A model generated the notes under the pieces. That model did no database searches and was not told the origin of the DNA. It saw only the letters and a list, made by a program, of their open reading frames with translations. The position numbers and the translations under genes were made by a program. From Bacteroidales bacterium (GTDB lineage Bacteria; Bacteroidota; Bacteroidia; Bacteroidales; Muribaculaceae): DNA of 55,697 bases. The stretch covers positions 33,324-89,020 of the forward strand of contig JAAVGE010000024.1 in assembly GCA_014800385.1 (NCBI GenBank). The letters run 5' to 3'. Below, one piece after another: positions 46,040-54,911 of this stretch. How positions within the stretch are numbered: position 1 is the stretch's first letter; each line of letters begins with the position of its first letter.

Positions 46040-47758
46040 TTATTTTACAACCGCACCGTCGGGATTGGCCACAATGAAATAGTTTTTGTCAAGGACAACA
46101 GTGGCAGCATCATATTGAGTGCCGTTATTGTCGTTGAAAATCAGATTTTCGGTTTCACCGGCGCCCTCAACGGAGAGGACCTTGTAGGTCACTCCGTCAA
46201 CGGTTTCAGTGGCAGTGGGAGCCGCACCGGGCCATCCACCGAAGATTTCTTTGTCGCCCCAGGCGTAGACATAGAGGTTGCTCCAGCCGGTGTTGTCCTG
46301 AATATAGATTTTATATTCTGTTGCGGCAGGCACGGTTTCTTCTGCTGCACCGGGGTTGGCGATGATGTAATAGTCACGGTCGAGGGTGATTGTCATGGCG
46401 TCATACTGAGTGCCGTTGTTATCATTGAAAATAAGGTTTTCAGTTTCGCCGCTTCCTTCAACAGTGAACACCAGGAATGTCTGACCGCCGATAACCTTGG
46501 TTTCGGTTGATGTGGCACCGGGCCAGCCACCGAACAGTTCCTTGTCACCGTAGGCGTACACATAGAAGTTGCTCCAGCCGGTATTGTTCTGAATATAGAT
46601 TTTATATTCCTGAGCAGGTTCAGGTTCGGGCTCGGGTTCGGGAGTTTCGCTCGGCACATAAGTGCTGGGGTCGATTTCAGTTGCTTTTGATGCAGTCAGT
46701 TCAACATACACATCGCGGTCCAGATTGAACACAACCACGTCGTCGATCTGCTTGCCGCTGCCGTTGTTGAGAATAACATGTTCTTCCAGTCCGGCATCGC
46801 AGTTGGCAGCGCCAAGATCGAAGTAAACATATTCCACACCGTTGATTTTCTGTGTGCCGGTGGGAGCCATGCCGGGCCATCCGCCGTTGAGGTCATTTAC
46901 AGTACCCCACATGTAAAGATAGAGTTCATCCCAGCCTGATTTGTTCACAACGAAGATTGCGTAACCGTCATGAGTTACAACTGCGTTGGGATCGAATGGA
47001 GTGACACCGTCGGGAGTGAGTTCGAGATAGAAGTCTTCGTTAAGAGTAACGTTATAGTCGGGTAACTGTTTGCCTCCACCGTTATTGTTGAAGATCAGAT
47101 TGAGGTTGAGACCTTCGTTGGCAGCGCCGGTGTCGAAGTATTTGTATGTCACACCGTTGATTTCCACCTTACCGGTAGGTTTCATGCCGGGCCATCCGCC
47201 GAATGCTTCGGCATCGCCCCAAGCATACATTGCCAGTTCATCATATCCGGAGTTGTCAACAACGAAGATTGCATAACCGTCATGAACAATTTCATCGGGG
47301 TTCTGTGGTTTGTTGAAGTAATCGGCCCAACGGTAAACGAGCACGTTGATACGCTGGCCCAAGCCGGGAGCCTCGGTGTGAACAACCTCCTTATTATCAA
47401 GCGAGCGTTCTTCACCCTGCTCCATAGAGTAGAAGCAGTAGCCGTCAGCCAGAGTTTTACCGTCGATGAAGTCGGCAGGATTCAGATATATACCCCATTT
47501 GACATCTGTGTCAGGTGCCTTCTGGAGTTGCCATCGGGGATCACCTACGGCATCCATGCCGCCGTTGAATTCACCGATGATATAGATTTTGTCATTAGCG
47601 GCGGTGCCCTGCGGCACGATTACCTCAAGGAGTTCATAGCCGGGACGGAGTTCGAAGCGGGGGAGTTCGCTGTCGAAGATAATCTCATCCTTCTTACACC
47701 CTGTAACCACGGCAAGGAGCAACAGGAAGAAGATGCTGAATATATTTATTTTTTTCAT
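46040..47758 (-). CDS. SusE/SusF-like starch-binding lipoprotein with four tandem CBM26-type modules
   Basis: A 572-residue lipoprotein (lipobox VVTGC, Cys21). Residues about 22-155 form an N-terminal domain; then come four modules near 161-250, 265-355, 384-470 and 481-567. Each has a Y(A/K)I(F/Y)V/I-Q opening, a (Y/W)G…GGWPGM/A aromatic strand and an (I/L)F/LNN(N/G)G loop, as in starch-binding CBM26-type folds. A PEPEPEPEP linker (about 371-382) splits the modules two and two. Modules 3 and 4 are nearly identical, also in DNA. It replaces the SusE and SusF pair and would hold starch at the surface. Confidence 0.88.
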   Translation of the reverse strand: MKKINIFSIFFLLLLAVVTGCKKDEIIFDSELPRFELRPGYELLEVIVPQGTAANDKIYIIGEFNGGMDAVGDPRWQLQKAPDTDVKWGIYLNPADFIDGKTLADGYCFYSMEQGEERSLDNKEVVHTEAPGLGQRINVLVYRWADYFNKPQNPDEIVHDGYAIFVVDNSGYDELAMYAWGDAEAFGGWPGMKPTGKVEINGVTYKYFDTGAANEGLNLNLIFNNNGGGKQLPDYNVTLNEDFYLELTPDGVTPFDPNAVVTHDGYAIFVVNKSGWDELYLYMWGTVNDLNGGWPGMAPTGTQKINGVEYVYFDLGAANCDAGLEEHVILNNGSGKQIDDVVVFNLDRDVYVELTASKATEIDPSTYVPSETPEPEPEPEPAQEYKIYIQNNTGWSNFYVYAYGDKELFGGWPGATSTETKVIGGQTFLVFTVEGSGETENLIFNDNNGTQYDAMTITLDRDYYIIANPGAAEETVPAATEYKIYIQDNTGWSNLYVYAWGDKEIFGGWPGAAPTATETVDGVTYKVLSVEGAGETENLIFNDNNGTQYDAATVVLDKNYFIVANPDGAVVK

Positions 47759-47770
47759 GATTACTAAGGA

Positions 47771-49567
47771 TTAATAGTTAGGATTCTGAACAAGACCGGG
47801 GTTAACCATCAGTGCCACCTGGGGCAGAGGATACCATTCGTAGCGACGGTCACGTTTGGCGGGGAGTTGGCGATCAACCTCGGTTGCACGACCAAAGAAC
47901 CACCACTGACCCTGGGTAAATTTGTCGAAGCGGCGCAGGTCAGTGCGGCGGCGACGACCTTCGTTAAGATATTCCAGACCCCATTCGCTGAGCATCCAGT
48001 CGGCGTCGAAAGCGGTAAAGCCGGGACCGGGCTGTTCGAGTTGGGCAGCGTCGGCTGCACTGAAGTAACGCTGACGAACGTCATTCACAAGTTGTTTGGC
48101 TGCTTCGGTCTTGCCTTCACGCAGACGACATTCGGCGAGAGTGTAATACACCTCTGCCAGACGGAATTCCACTTCATCGGCATCGCGCCAGTCTACACCT
48201 ACAGATGCAGGGTAAACGGGATATTTCACCGGACGGAAACCTGAGTTTGTCTGTCCCCAGCGGGGGCTCATGACAACTTCAAGTTCGCGACCGAGGTTAA
48301 GGAATGTACCAACCTGGTCGACATAGATAAGGGGTTTGTCCTGAAGGTCAGCATCGGCAAGGACAGGCTCGCCGGTATTGTAGTTAATCTGTGCGCCCAT
48401 GGCGAACATACCTTTCCAGTTACCTGCGGCATCACACTGGAACGGCTGTTTACGGATATCTTTGTCATTCATACGGTCGTAGGGTGCACCCAGTTTGTCA
48501 CCGTAATAGAAGATGAATGAACGACCGGCGTCACTACCTGCGTTGGGAACAACTGAACCGTAGTTATCTTTTGAGGGAACAAGACAGGTACAGTTCCATC
48601 CACCCTGGTCACATGAGAAACCGAACATTTCATCATAGTTGTAAGGCATGAAGGGTGTCACACGGTTGTTGTTGGTCATACGTCCTGCCTCCTGTGCGAA
48701 AGCGAACACTACCTCAGGACAGGTGTTGTTGTTGATGCCGTAGATTTCACGATAATCGGCAGCGAGGTTATACTGACCGTAGTCACCGTTGATGATCTCC
48801 TCGCAAAGTTTTGCACATTCGCTGTAACGGTCGGTGCCTGTCCAGATCTGTGAGTTAAGCAGCAGACGCATCTTGAGCATACGGTTCACACCTTTATTGA
48901 GCATGTTGCGGGTGTTGTTTGATCCATCTTCTGCAACCATGTCGTCGACACAGGCATCGAGTTCGTCTGCGATGAACTGCCATATCACCTGACAACCGGT
49001 GTTGAAATCTGCATCGGCCGAGCCGGGGACATTTCCGTCAGCCTCAACACAAAGGGGAAGTGTACCGCCCCAGAGTTCAAAGTTGTTGTAATAGGCCCAT
49101 GCGCGCAGCGTACGCACTTCGGCGATACGGCTGTTAACCTTTTCCTGAGTCATACCGATGGACTCGGGATTGATTTTGCTCAGGTCGTTGATAAGGGTGT
49201 TACACAGACCGATGGTTTCCCATGCGTGGGTCCATGCATCTTTGATGATTTTTGACTCGGAGTTCCATGTCTGGGTTGAGAGCACGAATTTTTCGGCTTC
49301 GTCATAGCCCCATGCACCACCGTTCCATGTGCGCCATGCAATCTGGTCGGCGGGGAACTCGTTCAGATACCAGAAATATTCTTCAAAGCCGTAGAAGGCA
49401 CTGCTGTAAACAGCGGCAACGGCACCATTGACAGCGTTTTCATCCTGATAGAAGGTTGATGCGTCAATACGGTCAAATGTAACTTCGTCCAGGTCGGTAC
49501 ATGACCAGGTACCGATGGCTAATGCGGCTGCTCCAAGCAGACCGGTTATATGTTTAGTAACTTTCAT
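47771..49567 (-). CDS. susD: SusD/RagB family starch-binding outer-membrane lipoprotein
   Basis: A 598-residue lipoprotein (signal ending GTWSC, Cys23) of the SusD family: helical TPR-like core with the oligosaccharide-binding face. Landmarks: NAVNGAVAAVYSSAF near residue 44, ARTLRAWAYYNNFELWG-like RTLRAWAYYNN near 150, and EVYYTLAECRLREGKTEAAKQLVNDVRQRY near 470. It forms the lid of the SusC barrel. The symbol is given for the family and locus position. It lies 18 bp after susC. Confidence 0.94.
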   Translation of the reverse strand: MKVTKHITGLLGAAALAIGTWSCTDLDEVTFDRIDASTFYQDENAVNGAVAAVYSSAFYGFEEYFWYLNEFPADQIAWRTWNGGAWGYDEAEKFVLSTQTWNSESKIIKDAWTHAWETIGLCNTLINDLSKINPESIGMTQEKVNSRIAEVRTLRAWAYYNNFELWGGTLPLCVEADGNVPGSADADFNTGCQVIWQFIADELDACVDDMVAEDGSNNTRNMLNKGVNRMLKMRLLLNSQIWTGTDRYSECAKLCEEIINGDYGQYNLAADYREIYGINNNTCPEVVFAFAQEAGRMTNNNRVTPFMPYNYDEMFGFSCDQGGWNCTCLVPSKDNYGSVVPNAGSDAGRSFIFYYGDKLGAPYDRMNDKDIRKQPFQCDAAGNWKGMFAMGAQINYNTGEPVLADADLQDKPLIYVDQVGTFLNLGRELEVVMSPRWGQTNSGFRPVKYPVYPASVGVDWRDADEVEFRLAEVYYTLAECRLREGKTEAAKQLVNDVRQRYFSAADAAQLEQPGPGFTAFDADWMLSEWGLEYLNEGRRRRTDLRRFDKFTQGQWWFFGRATEVDRQLPAKRDRRYEWYPLPQVALMVNPGLVQNPNY

Positions 49568-49585
49568 TGTATCAAATTATTGAGA

Positions 49586-52552
49586 TTAACGGAAGCGGAC
49601 GGTAACACCAAGAGTCACCTGAGTTGCGGTGGGATAAGCCGAAGTCACGTCGATACCGGGAGTGATGCCGGTTGAGGTAACGGCTGAGGGATCAGTGCCG
49701 CTGTAGCCTGTCAGTGTGAAGAGGTTCTGCGCTGAGAGGTAAACGCGGAGTGAGTCGAGCAGACGACGGTTCTTCAGAGGAAGAGTGTAACCTAAGGTAA
49801 CGTTTTCCAGTTTGAAGTAGTCACCGTTTTCAAGGAAGTATGATGAAATCACACCACCGCCTGACCACACGTCGCGGTCCTTGAGATATGTGCTGCGGAG
49901 TACGTTGTCGCTACCGCTACCTTTCAGACCCATGCCATAACGGCGCATGTTGAAAATCTGGAAGCCGAATGCTCCGTTGAACATCATGCTCAGGTCAAAC
50001 TGTTTCCATTTGATGGTGTTGTTCCATGTAAGGAAATGTTTGGGAGCGCCGTCACCGATGTAACGTTTATCTTCGGGGTTGGCTGCTGCAGCGGGAACTT
50101 TGTCGCCGTCAGCGGTGTAGACGAGCATATTGTGGTTTTCGTCAACTCCGGCATATTCATAGCCCCAGAACTGACCGATTTTACCACCCTCTTCAACGCG
50201 GAAGAAGTATTCGCTGGTACCGACACCGGGTTTCTGATAGAGTTCGAGATATGAAGCCTGATAAATGCTGTTTGACAGTTTTGTCAGTTTGGTAGTGCTG
50301 TAAGAGTAGTTGATACCGGTTGTCCAGGTAACGGGCTGATTGATAACGGCGTCAGCGGTTACAGCAAGTTCGATACCGGTGTTGCGGGTTGTACCTACGT
50401 TAACCAGAATGTCGGGATAAACGTAAGGAGGCTGAGGAGCGGAGTAGTTGTAGAGCAGATCCTGTGAACGGCGGTCGAAATATTCAACTGAACCGTAAAG
50501 ACGGTTGAAGAACATGAAGTCGACACCGTAGTTGGCACTTGAAAGTTTTTCCCAACCTAACTGGGGATTGGCATTGATTGAGGGAGCATATCCTGTCACC
50601 CACTGACCATCAACGAAATATGTGCCGCTGGGCGAATATGTAGCCATTGATTTGTAAGCGTCGAAGTCGCTACGTCCGGTAACACCGTAAGAGAAACGGG
50701 GCTTGAGGCTCTGTACTGTCTGAGTGTAGTCGGCCAGGAAGGGCATCTTGGTCATTTCCCATGCGATTGATGCTGCAGGGAAAGAACCCCATTTTTTGTC
50801 AGTACCGAATTTAGTTGAACCTTCGTGACGGAGTGATGCCGATGCAATCAACATACCTTTCCATGAGTAGTTCACACGACCGAAGAAACCGATCAGGGTA
50901 GACTGGCTCTTACCGCCGTACATCTGTGCCTTACCGTCACCAAGCCATGAACCGCTGCCGATGCCGTTCCACAGAGGACCGTCGAAGGTGAAGTTGTTGT
51001 TCTGCATGAACATCTGTTCCCAGTTGGAGCGTTCGAATGTGTAACCGCCAACGAATTTAAAGTCGTGGTCACCGCTCTGGAAACCGTAGTTTACAAGCCA
51101 TTCAACCTGGTTTGTCCACCATTTCTGATACTGCTGAGAAGCACGACCTGCATAACCGCCCCAGTAAGATTCACCTGATGTGGTGGGGGTGTAATAGTCG
51201 CTCTTAAGGTCGTTGTAGTTATATGAATAAGAGAGTGTGGTGCTTACGTTATGTTTGTCGCTATTCCAGATGTTATATTTCAGTTCACCTGTGCCGAGAA
51301 TGTATGTTCTGTGACCGCGGGAAGTGTTCACCTTCAACTGCTGGACAGGGTTCTTGATGTCGGTGGGTGAAGTGGGCTGATAATATGAACCGTCTTCGTT
51401 ATATACGGGGATAGTGGGGTTCATACCTAACGCTGTGTCGAACATACCGTCGTCGCCCCATTTCTCTTCAACTTTACGTGCGTTCAGAGAGGTGCTGATG
51501 CGGAGGTGGTTGTCAAGGGTGTTTACCGAAACGGCAGCACGGCCACCGAATTCTTCACGTCCGCTGACAATGTCCAGACCGTTGGCTTTCTTCCAGTTTA
51601 CTGAAGCGGTGTAGTAGCCTCCGTTCTGAAGTGAACCGTCGATACCGAGGTAGTGGTTGGTGTTGTATGCGCAGTCGCGGGTGATCAGATCATACCAGTC
51701 GGTGCTTGCGCCGTAGTCATTACCACGACGTGCCAGACGCCATTCGTAGGGTGAGAGAACCTCGGGTTTATCTTTTGCGAAAGCCAGACCGATGTATGAA
51801 TCGTAAGTCACGATGGGGAGGCCGGCTTCGCCTGTACCTTTCTTAGTTGTGATAAGGATTACACCATTCGCGCCGCGGGTACCGTAGATTGCTGCGGAAG
51901 CGGCATCTTTCAATACTGACATTGACTCAATATCCTGAGGAGCAAGGGTGCGGATGTCACCTCCGGCAACACCATCGATAACGATAAGGGGACCGTTGCC
52001 TGCAGAAAGTGAAGTTGCACCGCGGACCTGAAGGTCAGCACCGGCGTTAGGGTTAGCGGCTGCGGTGCTTGACACGTTCAAACCGGCTACCTTACCGGTG
52101 AGCATCTCCATAGGGCTGTTCATTGCACCCTTCATGAAGTCGTCGCGGTTAACCTGAACGATTGAACTTGAAAGTTCCTTGCGGCTGAGTGAACCGTAGC
52201 CCACTACAACAACCTCATCAAGAAGTTCGCTGTCCTCGTGCATGGTAACATCAATTTTTGTCTGTCCTTTTACGGGAACCTCAACAGCCTGGAAACCTAC
52301 GTAACTGAACACGAGCGTTCCGTCAGAGGGAACATTCTCAAGTTTGTAGTTTCCGTCGTAATCAGTGGCAACGCCATGTGCCTGATTTCCTTTAACTGAA
52401 ACACTGACACCAATCAGAACCTCTCCCACAGGATCGGAGACTGTGCCGGAAACATTTACGGTCTGCGCCGACATAAACGGGGCAAACCAGAGAGCGGCAA
52501 CCCAAAGCAAGAACAGGGTGACGGCTCTAAAATTCCATGGTTTTCTTTTCAT
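49586..52552 (-). CDS. susC: SusC/RagA family TonB-linked outer-membrane transporter
   Basis: A 988-residue protein: N-terminal signal (about 1-30, ending MSAQ), a CarboxypepD_reg domain (about 32-110, VSGTVSDPVGEVLIGVSV), the TonB-box-like/plug region starting DEVVVVGYGSLSRKELSSS (about 115-235) with the SusC signature VLKDAASAAIYGTRGANGVILITTK near 215, then a 22-strand beta-barrel to the final aromatic residues (VTLGVTVRFR). It imports malto-oligosaccharides with TonB energy. First gene of the starch operon, under the promoter at 52611-52642. Confidence 0.96.
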   Translation of the reverse strand: MKRKPWNFRAVTLFLLWVAALWFAPFMSAQTVNVSGTVSDPVGEVLIGVSVSVKGNQAHGVATDYDGNYKLENVPSDGTLVFSYVGFQAVEVPVKGQTKIDVTMHEDSELLDEVVVVGYGSLSRKELSSSIVQVNRDDFMKGAMNSPMEMLTGKVAGLNVSSTAAANPNAGADLQVRGATSLSAGNGPLIVIDGVAGGDIRTLAPQDIESMSVLKDAASAAIYGTRGANGVILITTKKGTGEAGLPIVTYDSYIGLAFAKDKPEVLSPYEWRLARRGNDYGASTDWYDLITRDCAYNTNHYLGIDGSLQNGGYYTASVNWKKANGLDIVSGREEFGGRAAVSVNTLDNHLRISTSLNARKVEEKWGDDGMFDTALGMNPTIPVYNEDGSYYQPTSPTDIKNPVQQLKVNTSRGHRTYILGTGELKYNIWNSDKHNVSTTLSYSYNYNDLKSDYYTPTTSGESYWGGYAGRASQQYQKWWTNQVEWLVNYGFQSGDHDFKFVGGYTFERSNWEQMFMQNNNFTFDGPLWNGIGSGSWLGDGKAQMYGGKSQSTLIGFFGRVNYSWKGMLIASASLRHEGSTKFGTDKKWGSFPAASIAWEMTKMPFLADYTQTVQSLKPRFSYGVTGRSDFDAYKSMATYSPSGTYFVDGQWVTGYAPSINANPQLGWEKLSSANYGVDFMFFNRLYGSVEYFDRRSQDLLYNYSAPQPPYVYPDILVNVGTTRNTGIELAVTADAVINQPVTWTTGINYSYSTTKLTKLSNSIYQASYLELYQKPGVGTSEYFFRVEEGGKIGQFWGYEYAGVDENHNMLVYTADGDKVPAAAANPEDKRYIGDGAPKHFLTWNNTIKWKQFDLSMMFNGAFGFQIFNMRRYGMGLKGSGSDNVLRSTYLKDRDVWSGGGVISSYFLENGDYFKLENVTLGYTLPLKNRRLLDSLRVYLSAQNLFTLTGYSGTDPSAVTSTGITPGIDVTSAYPTATQVTLGVTVRFR

Positions 52553-52610
52553 TATAAGTATGATTTAGTAATGTGATTTTGTTTGCCTGAGGTAAATAAA
52601 ATGTTCGGCG

Positions 52611-52642
52611 CAAATTTCGCTATCATTTATTATATAGTCAAG
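52611..52642 (-). promoter_or_regulatory. Promoter of the susCDE-amylase operon
   Basis: Minus strand: CTTG (52639-52642), 20-bp spacer, GAAATTTG (52611-52618). Both boxes have one mismatch, which fits an activator-dependent promoter. Start near 52604 gives a leader of about 50 nt. Confidence 0.6.
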
Positions 52643-52645
52643 CCA

Positions 52646-52762
52646 ATCAAACAAAAATCAAACACTATCAAACTTATAACTATTTAATTTTCAATTAGTT
52701 ATGGGGGGGGGATTTGTCCTAAAATCAAACCGTTTTTAACCCTTATCAAACAGTTTTTAACC
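52646..52762 (-). promoter_or_regulatory. GTTTGAT operator repeats upstream of susC
   Basis: ATCAAAC on the plus strand (GTTTGAT on the minus strand) occurs at 52646-52652, 52657-52663, 52667-52673, 52724-52730 and 52745-52751. The three promoter-proximal copies are 11 and 10 bp apart, that is, on one face of the helix, and end 3 bp from the -33 box. The two distal copies are part of an 18-bp direct repeat (ATCAAACnGTTTTTAACC) with 21-bp period. A G9 run (52703-52711) lies between the groups. Confidence 0.6.
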
Positions 52763-52802
52763 AAAAAAAGACGAACTGACAGACCGGTTGCCCTCAGTTC
52801 GT
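52763..52802 (-). terminator. Terminator of the SusR-like regulator gene
   Basis: Perfect 9-bp stem ACGAACTGA (52771-52779) with TCAGTTCGT (52794-52802); on the minus strand it is followed by CTTTTTTT. It lies 28 bp beyond the regulator's stop codon. Confidence 0.85.
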
Positions 52803-52830
52803 AAACTGTTTTTATCTATAAAAGTATCTA

Positions 52831-54480
52831 TTAACCGATCTCCTTGACCGCTTCCTCAAACCCATCGGGATTGATGGCTCGTTTCTTCATGCGTGAACGA
52901 TAGGTGTAGACCGTGGCAAGGGAACAGCGGAGGAATTCCGCTATCTTGGCATTGTCGTCTATGCCCAGACGGATGAGAGCGAACAGTCGCAACTCAGTGT
53001 TGAGCAACTCGCCGGACTTCAATATCACCTGACGGTCGGGGAGCAGAAGTGAATTGAACTTCTCCACAAACTCAGGGTAGATGTTGAGAATGGCCTCGTC
53101 AAACCTTACGTAGAAGTTTTTCAACAGACTGTCGGAGATCTCGGTTGATTCAAGTTTTTTCAACAGCCCGGCACGGTTTCCACCCTGAATGACATGAATA
53201 CGCAACCCCTGCTGATAATGCTGCAGCGAAGATATAGCAGTTGAGCAATACTCCATGAACAACCCGGCGTACTGCTCTTTGGTGCGGTTGAATTCACGGA
53301 GTTCGGCGTTTTTGCTTCCGAGTTCTCTGTTAGCCTCCCGAAGTTCCTCCGACAGTTCGCTCAATTTATCTTTCGCAGCCGACACCCTGTCCTTGGCCTT
53401 TCTCAGACTATATATCTGTTTAAGAATCAGAACAACCGTGATCAGCAGGATAAATGACAGCACACTGCTGATCCACACCATCCTGCGCAGACGTCCGTGT
53501 AGTTCTTCCTGAACACCGGAATATGCCTCGTCAATAACAGGCAACATCTTTCCGGACTGTGCGTTACGCATCAGCGCCGAATAGAAATTGGCATCTGCAA
53601 TACTCTTTTTCAGATATTTATTGGCGCGCTCCACATCCCCCTCCTCAAACATCAGCGTAGCCATTTCGCGGAACGACACATTCTCTTTCACCGCTCCTTG
53701 AATATCGGATATAGCACTCTTCACCAGATAATGTTTATATTCCTCGGGGCGTCCCGCCGTCTTATAAATATAGGAGAGAGTGGAGGCAAGGATGGAATAT
53801 TCACGTGAGCCGGAACGATACTTTTTCAAACTCTGCTCCAGTTCATGAATAGCCTTGTCGGGGTCACCGTTGCGCGCATGTTCAGCCATGACATACACAA
53901 AATGGTTGAACGATGTGGTGTCTACGGTCTGACGCAGGGAATCGGCATAGATGGAACGTCTCCGCTCATAACCTCGACCTGTTTCATGATCAGCCGTGTA
54001 TTCGGCCAGATATTGCCATATCGCACAATATGTGGAATAATACGCCTCCTTCAGTTCATCGGTTATGGAATCAGGCGGTATGCTCACCATTTCGGCAAGC
54101 GCATCCGGAAAAAGACCGGCATGACCAAGCACGTCGCCCCGGCGTATGACCAGCCGGGTGTATTCCCCCGGAATACCTTTCACATGTCTGCGACCAAGGT
54201 TATAGTTGATATATTTCAGAGTGGAATCGGCATTATACGCATTATATTCATCAATCAGACTATTGACAATTTCGGTTCGGCGCCGCTCATCGTCGGTCAT
54301 CGTCAGTCGTAATTTCAGCGAATCGATGCGCCTCTCCTTAATAAGATCATACTCATGGCTGCGTGCTATCTCACGGTCAAGTTCGGCATACAATGACTGC
54401 AGATCCGAATCATGATTCCGATTACGGAAGTCGCATGAAACAAGCATCAGCAAGAATATTATGAGAAAAACATTTTTCAT
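52831..54480 (-). CDS. SusR-like membrane-spanning regulator (DUF6377-type)
   Basis: A 549-residue protein. N-terminal signal or lipoprotein signal (LMLVSC, Cys16); a helical, TPR-like periplasmic region (about 25-320); one membrane helix (about 334-354, ISSVLSFILLITVVLIL); a coiled coil (about 357-405); and a C-terminal LuxR-like HTH (about 506-535, NAKIAEFLRCSLATVYTYRSRM). This layout matches the SusR-type regulator that turns on starch loci when maltose is present. It is located directly upstream of susC, oriented the same way, with its own perfect promoter, so it is probably the activator that reads the GTTTGAT sites. Target assignment is inferred. Confidence 0.82.
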   Translation of the reverse strand: MKNVFLIIFLLMLVSCDFRNRNHDSDLQSLYAELDREIARSHEYDLIKERRIDSLKLRLTMTDDERRRTEIVNSLIDEYNAYNADSTLKYINYNLGRRHVKGIPGEYTRLVIRRGDVLGHAGLFPDALAEMVSIPPDSITDELKEAYYSTYCAIWQYLAEYTADHETGRGYERRRSIYADSLRQTVDTTSFNHFVYVMAEHARNGDPDKAIHELEQSLKKYRSGSREYSILASTLSYIYKTAGRPEEYKHYLVKSAISDIQGAVKENVSFREMATLMFEEGDVERANKYLKKSIADANFYSALMRNAQSGKMLPVIDEAYSGVQEELHGRLRRMVWISSVLSFILLITVVLILKQIYSLRKAKDRVSAAKDKLSELSEELREANRELGSKNAELREFNRTKEQYAGLFMEYCSTAISSLQHYQQGLRIHVIQGGNRAGLLKKLESTEISDSLLKNFYVRFDEAILNIYPEFVEKFNSLLLPDRQVILKSGELLNTELRLFALIRLGIDDNAKIAEFLRCSLATVYTYRSRMKKRAINPDGFEEAVKEIG

Positions 54481-54505
54481 CCGATGATATTAGCGAGTGT
54501 GAGCG

Positions 54506-54537
54506 TAAAGTTATGAATAAATTATCTAATCACCAAA
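54506..54537 (-). promoter_or_regulatory. Promoter of the SusR-like gene
   Basis: Minus strand: TTTG (54534-54537), 20-bp spacer, TAACTTTA (54506-54513), one mismatch. The start codon lies 26 bp after the -7 box, so the leader is short. Confidence 0.75.
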
Positions 54538-54620
54538 CAGAAGTCCGATTATACCAGAAAATTACCCTTCAGAAACTGTTTAAATTTATGAATAAATTTT
54601 TTATATACTCTGATTTTAAG

Positions 54621-54825
54621 GATCTTTTCTTGCTTTACATTAAAATCCGTGTTTATCTGTTCTAATCTGTGACCGCGGGCGCAGCAACGCTAAAATCTGT
54701 GTGTTTTATTCCTTTTTCTCTCTTTCATGATATTGGTTTATGACACGATTATTCAGATTTTTTACACACGGATTTTTTCGCTTCGCTCTAATTCACGGAT
54801 AAAACGGATAAAACGGATTTACACG
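54621..54825. repeat. About 200-bp repeat array around the GxxExxY gene, unit 1
   Basis: A 205-bp unit beginning GATCTTTTCTTGCTTTACAT. The left part holds ATCCGT/ATCTGT hexamers at 54645, 54655 and 54665 (10-bp period) and at 54695. The right part holds ACGGAT, the reverse complement, at 54795, 54804, 54813 and 54823 (9-10-bp period). The unit is thus a large interrupted inverted repeat of one hexamer. It matches 55434-55629 closely. Confidence 0.85.
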
Positions 54826-54867
54826 GATCTTTTCTTGCTTTACATTAAAATCCGAGTGTTTTATTCC
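54826..54867. repeat. Repeat array, truncated unit 2
   Basis: Directly continues unit 1: GATCTTTTCTTGCTTTACAT to AAAATCCG, then jumps to AGTGTTTTATTCC, which in full units lies about 50 bp further on. It is therefore an internally deleted, 42-bp unit. It ends about 45 bp before the GxxExxY stop codon. Confidence 0.75.
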
Positions 54868-54911
54868 CCTTAAGATCTATATAATCCTTCGATACTATTT
54901 AAATCTTTAGG

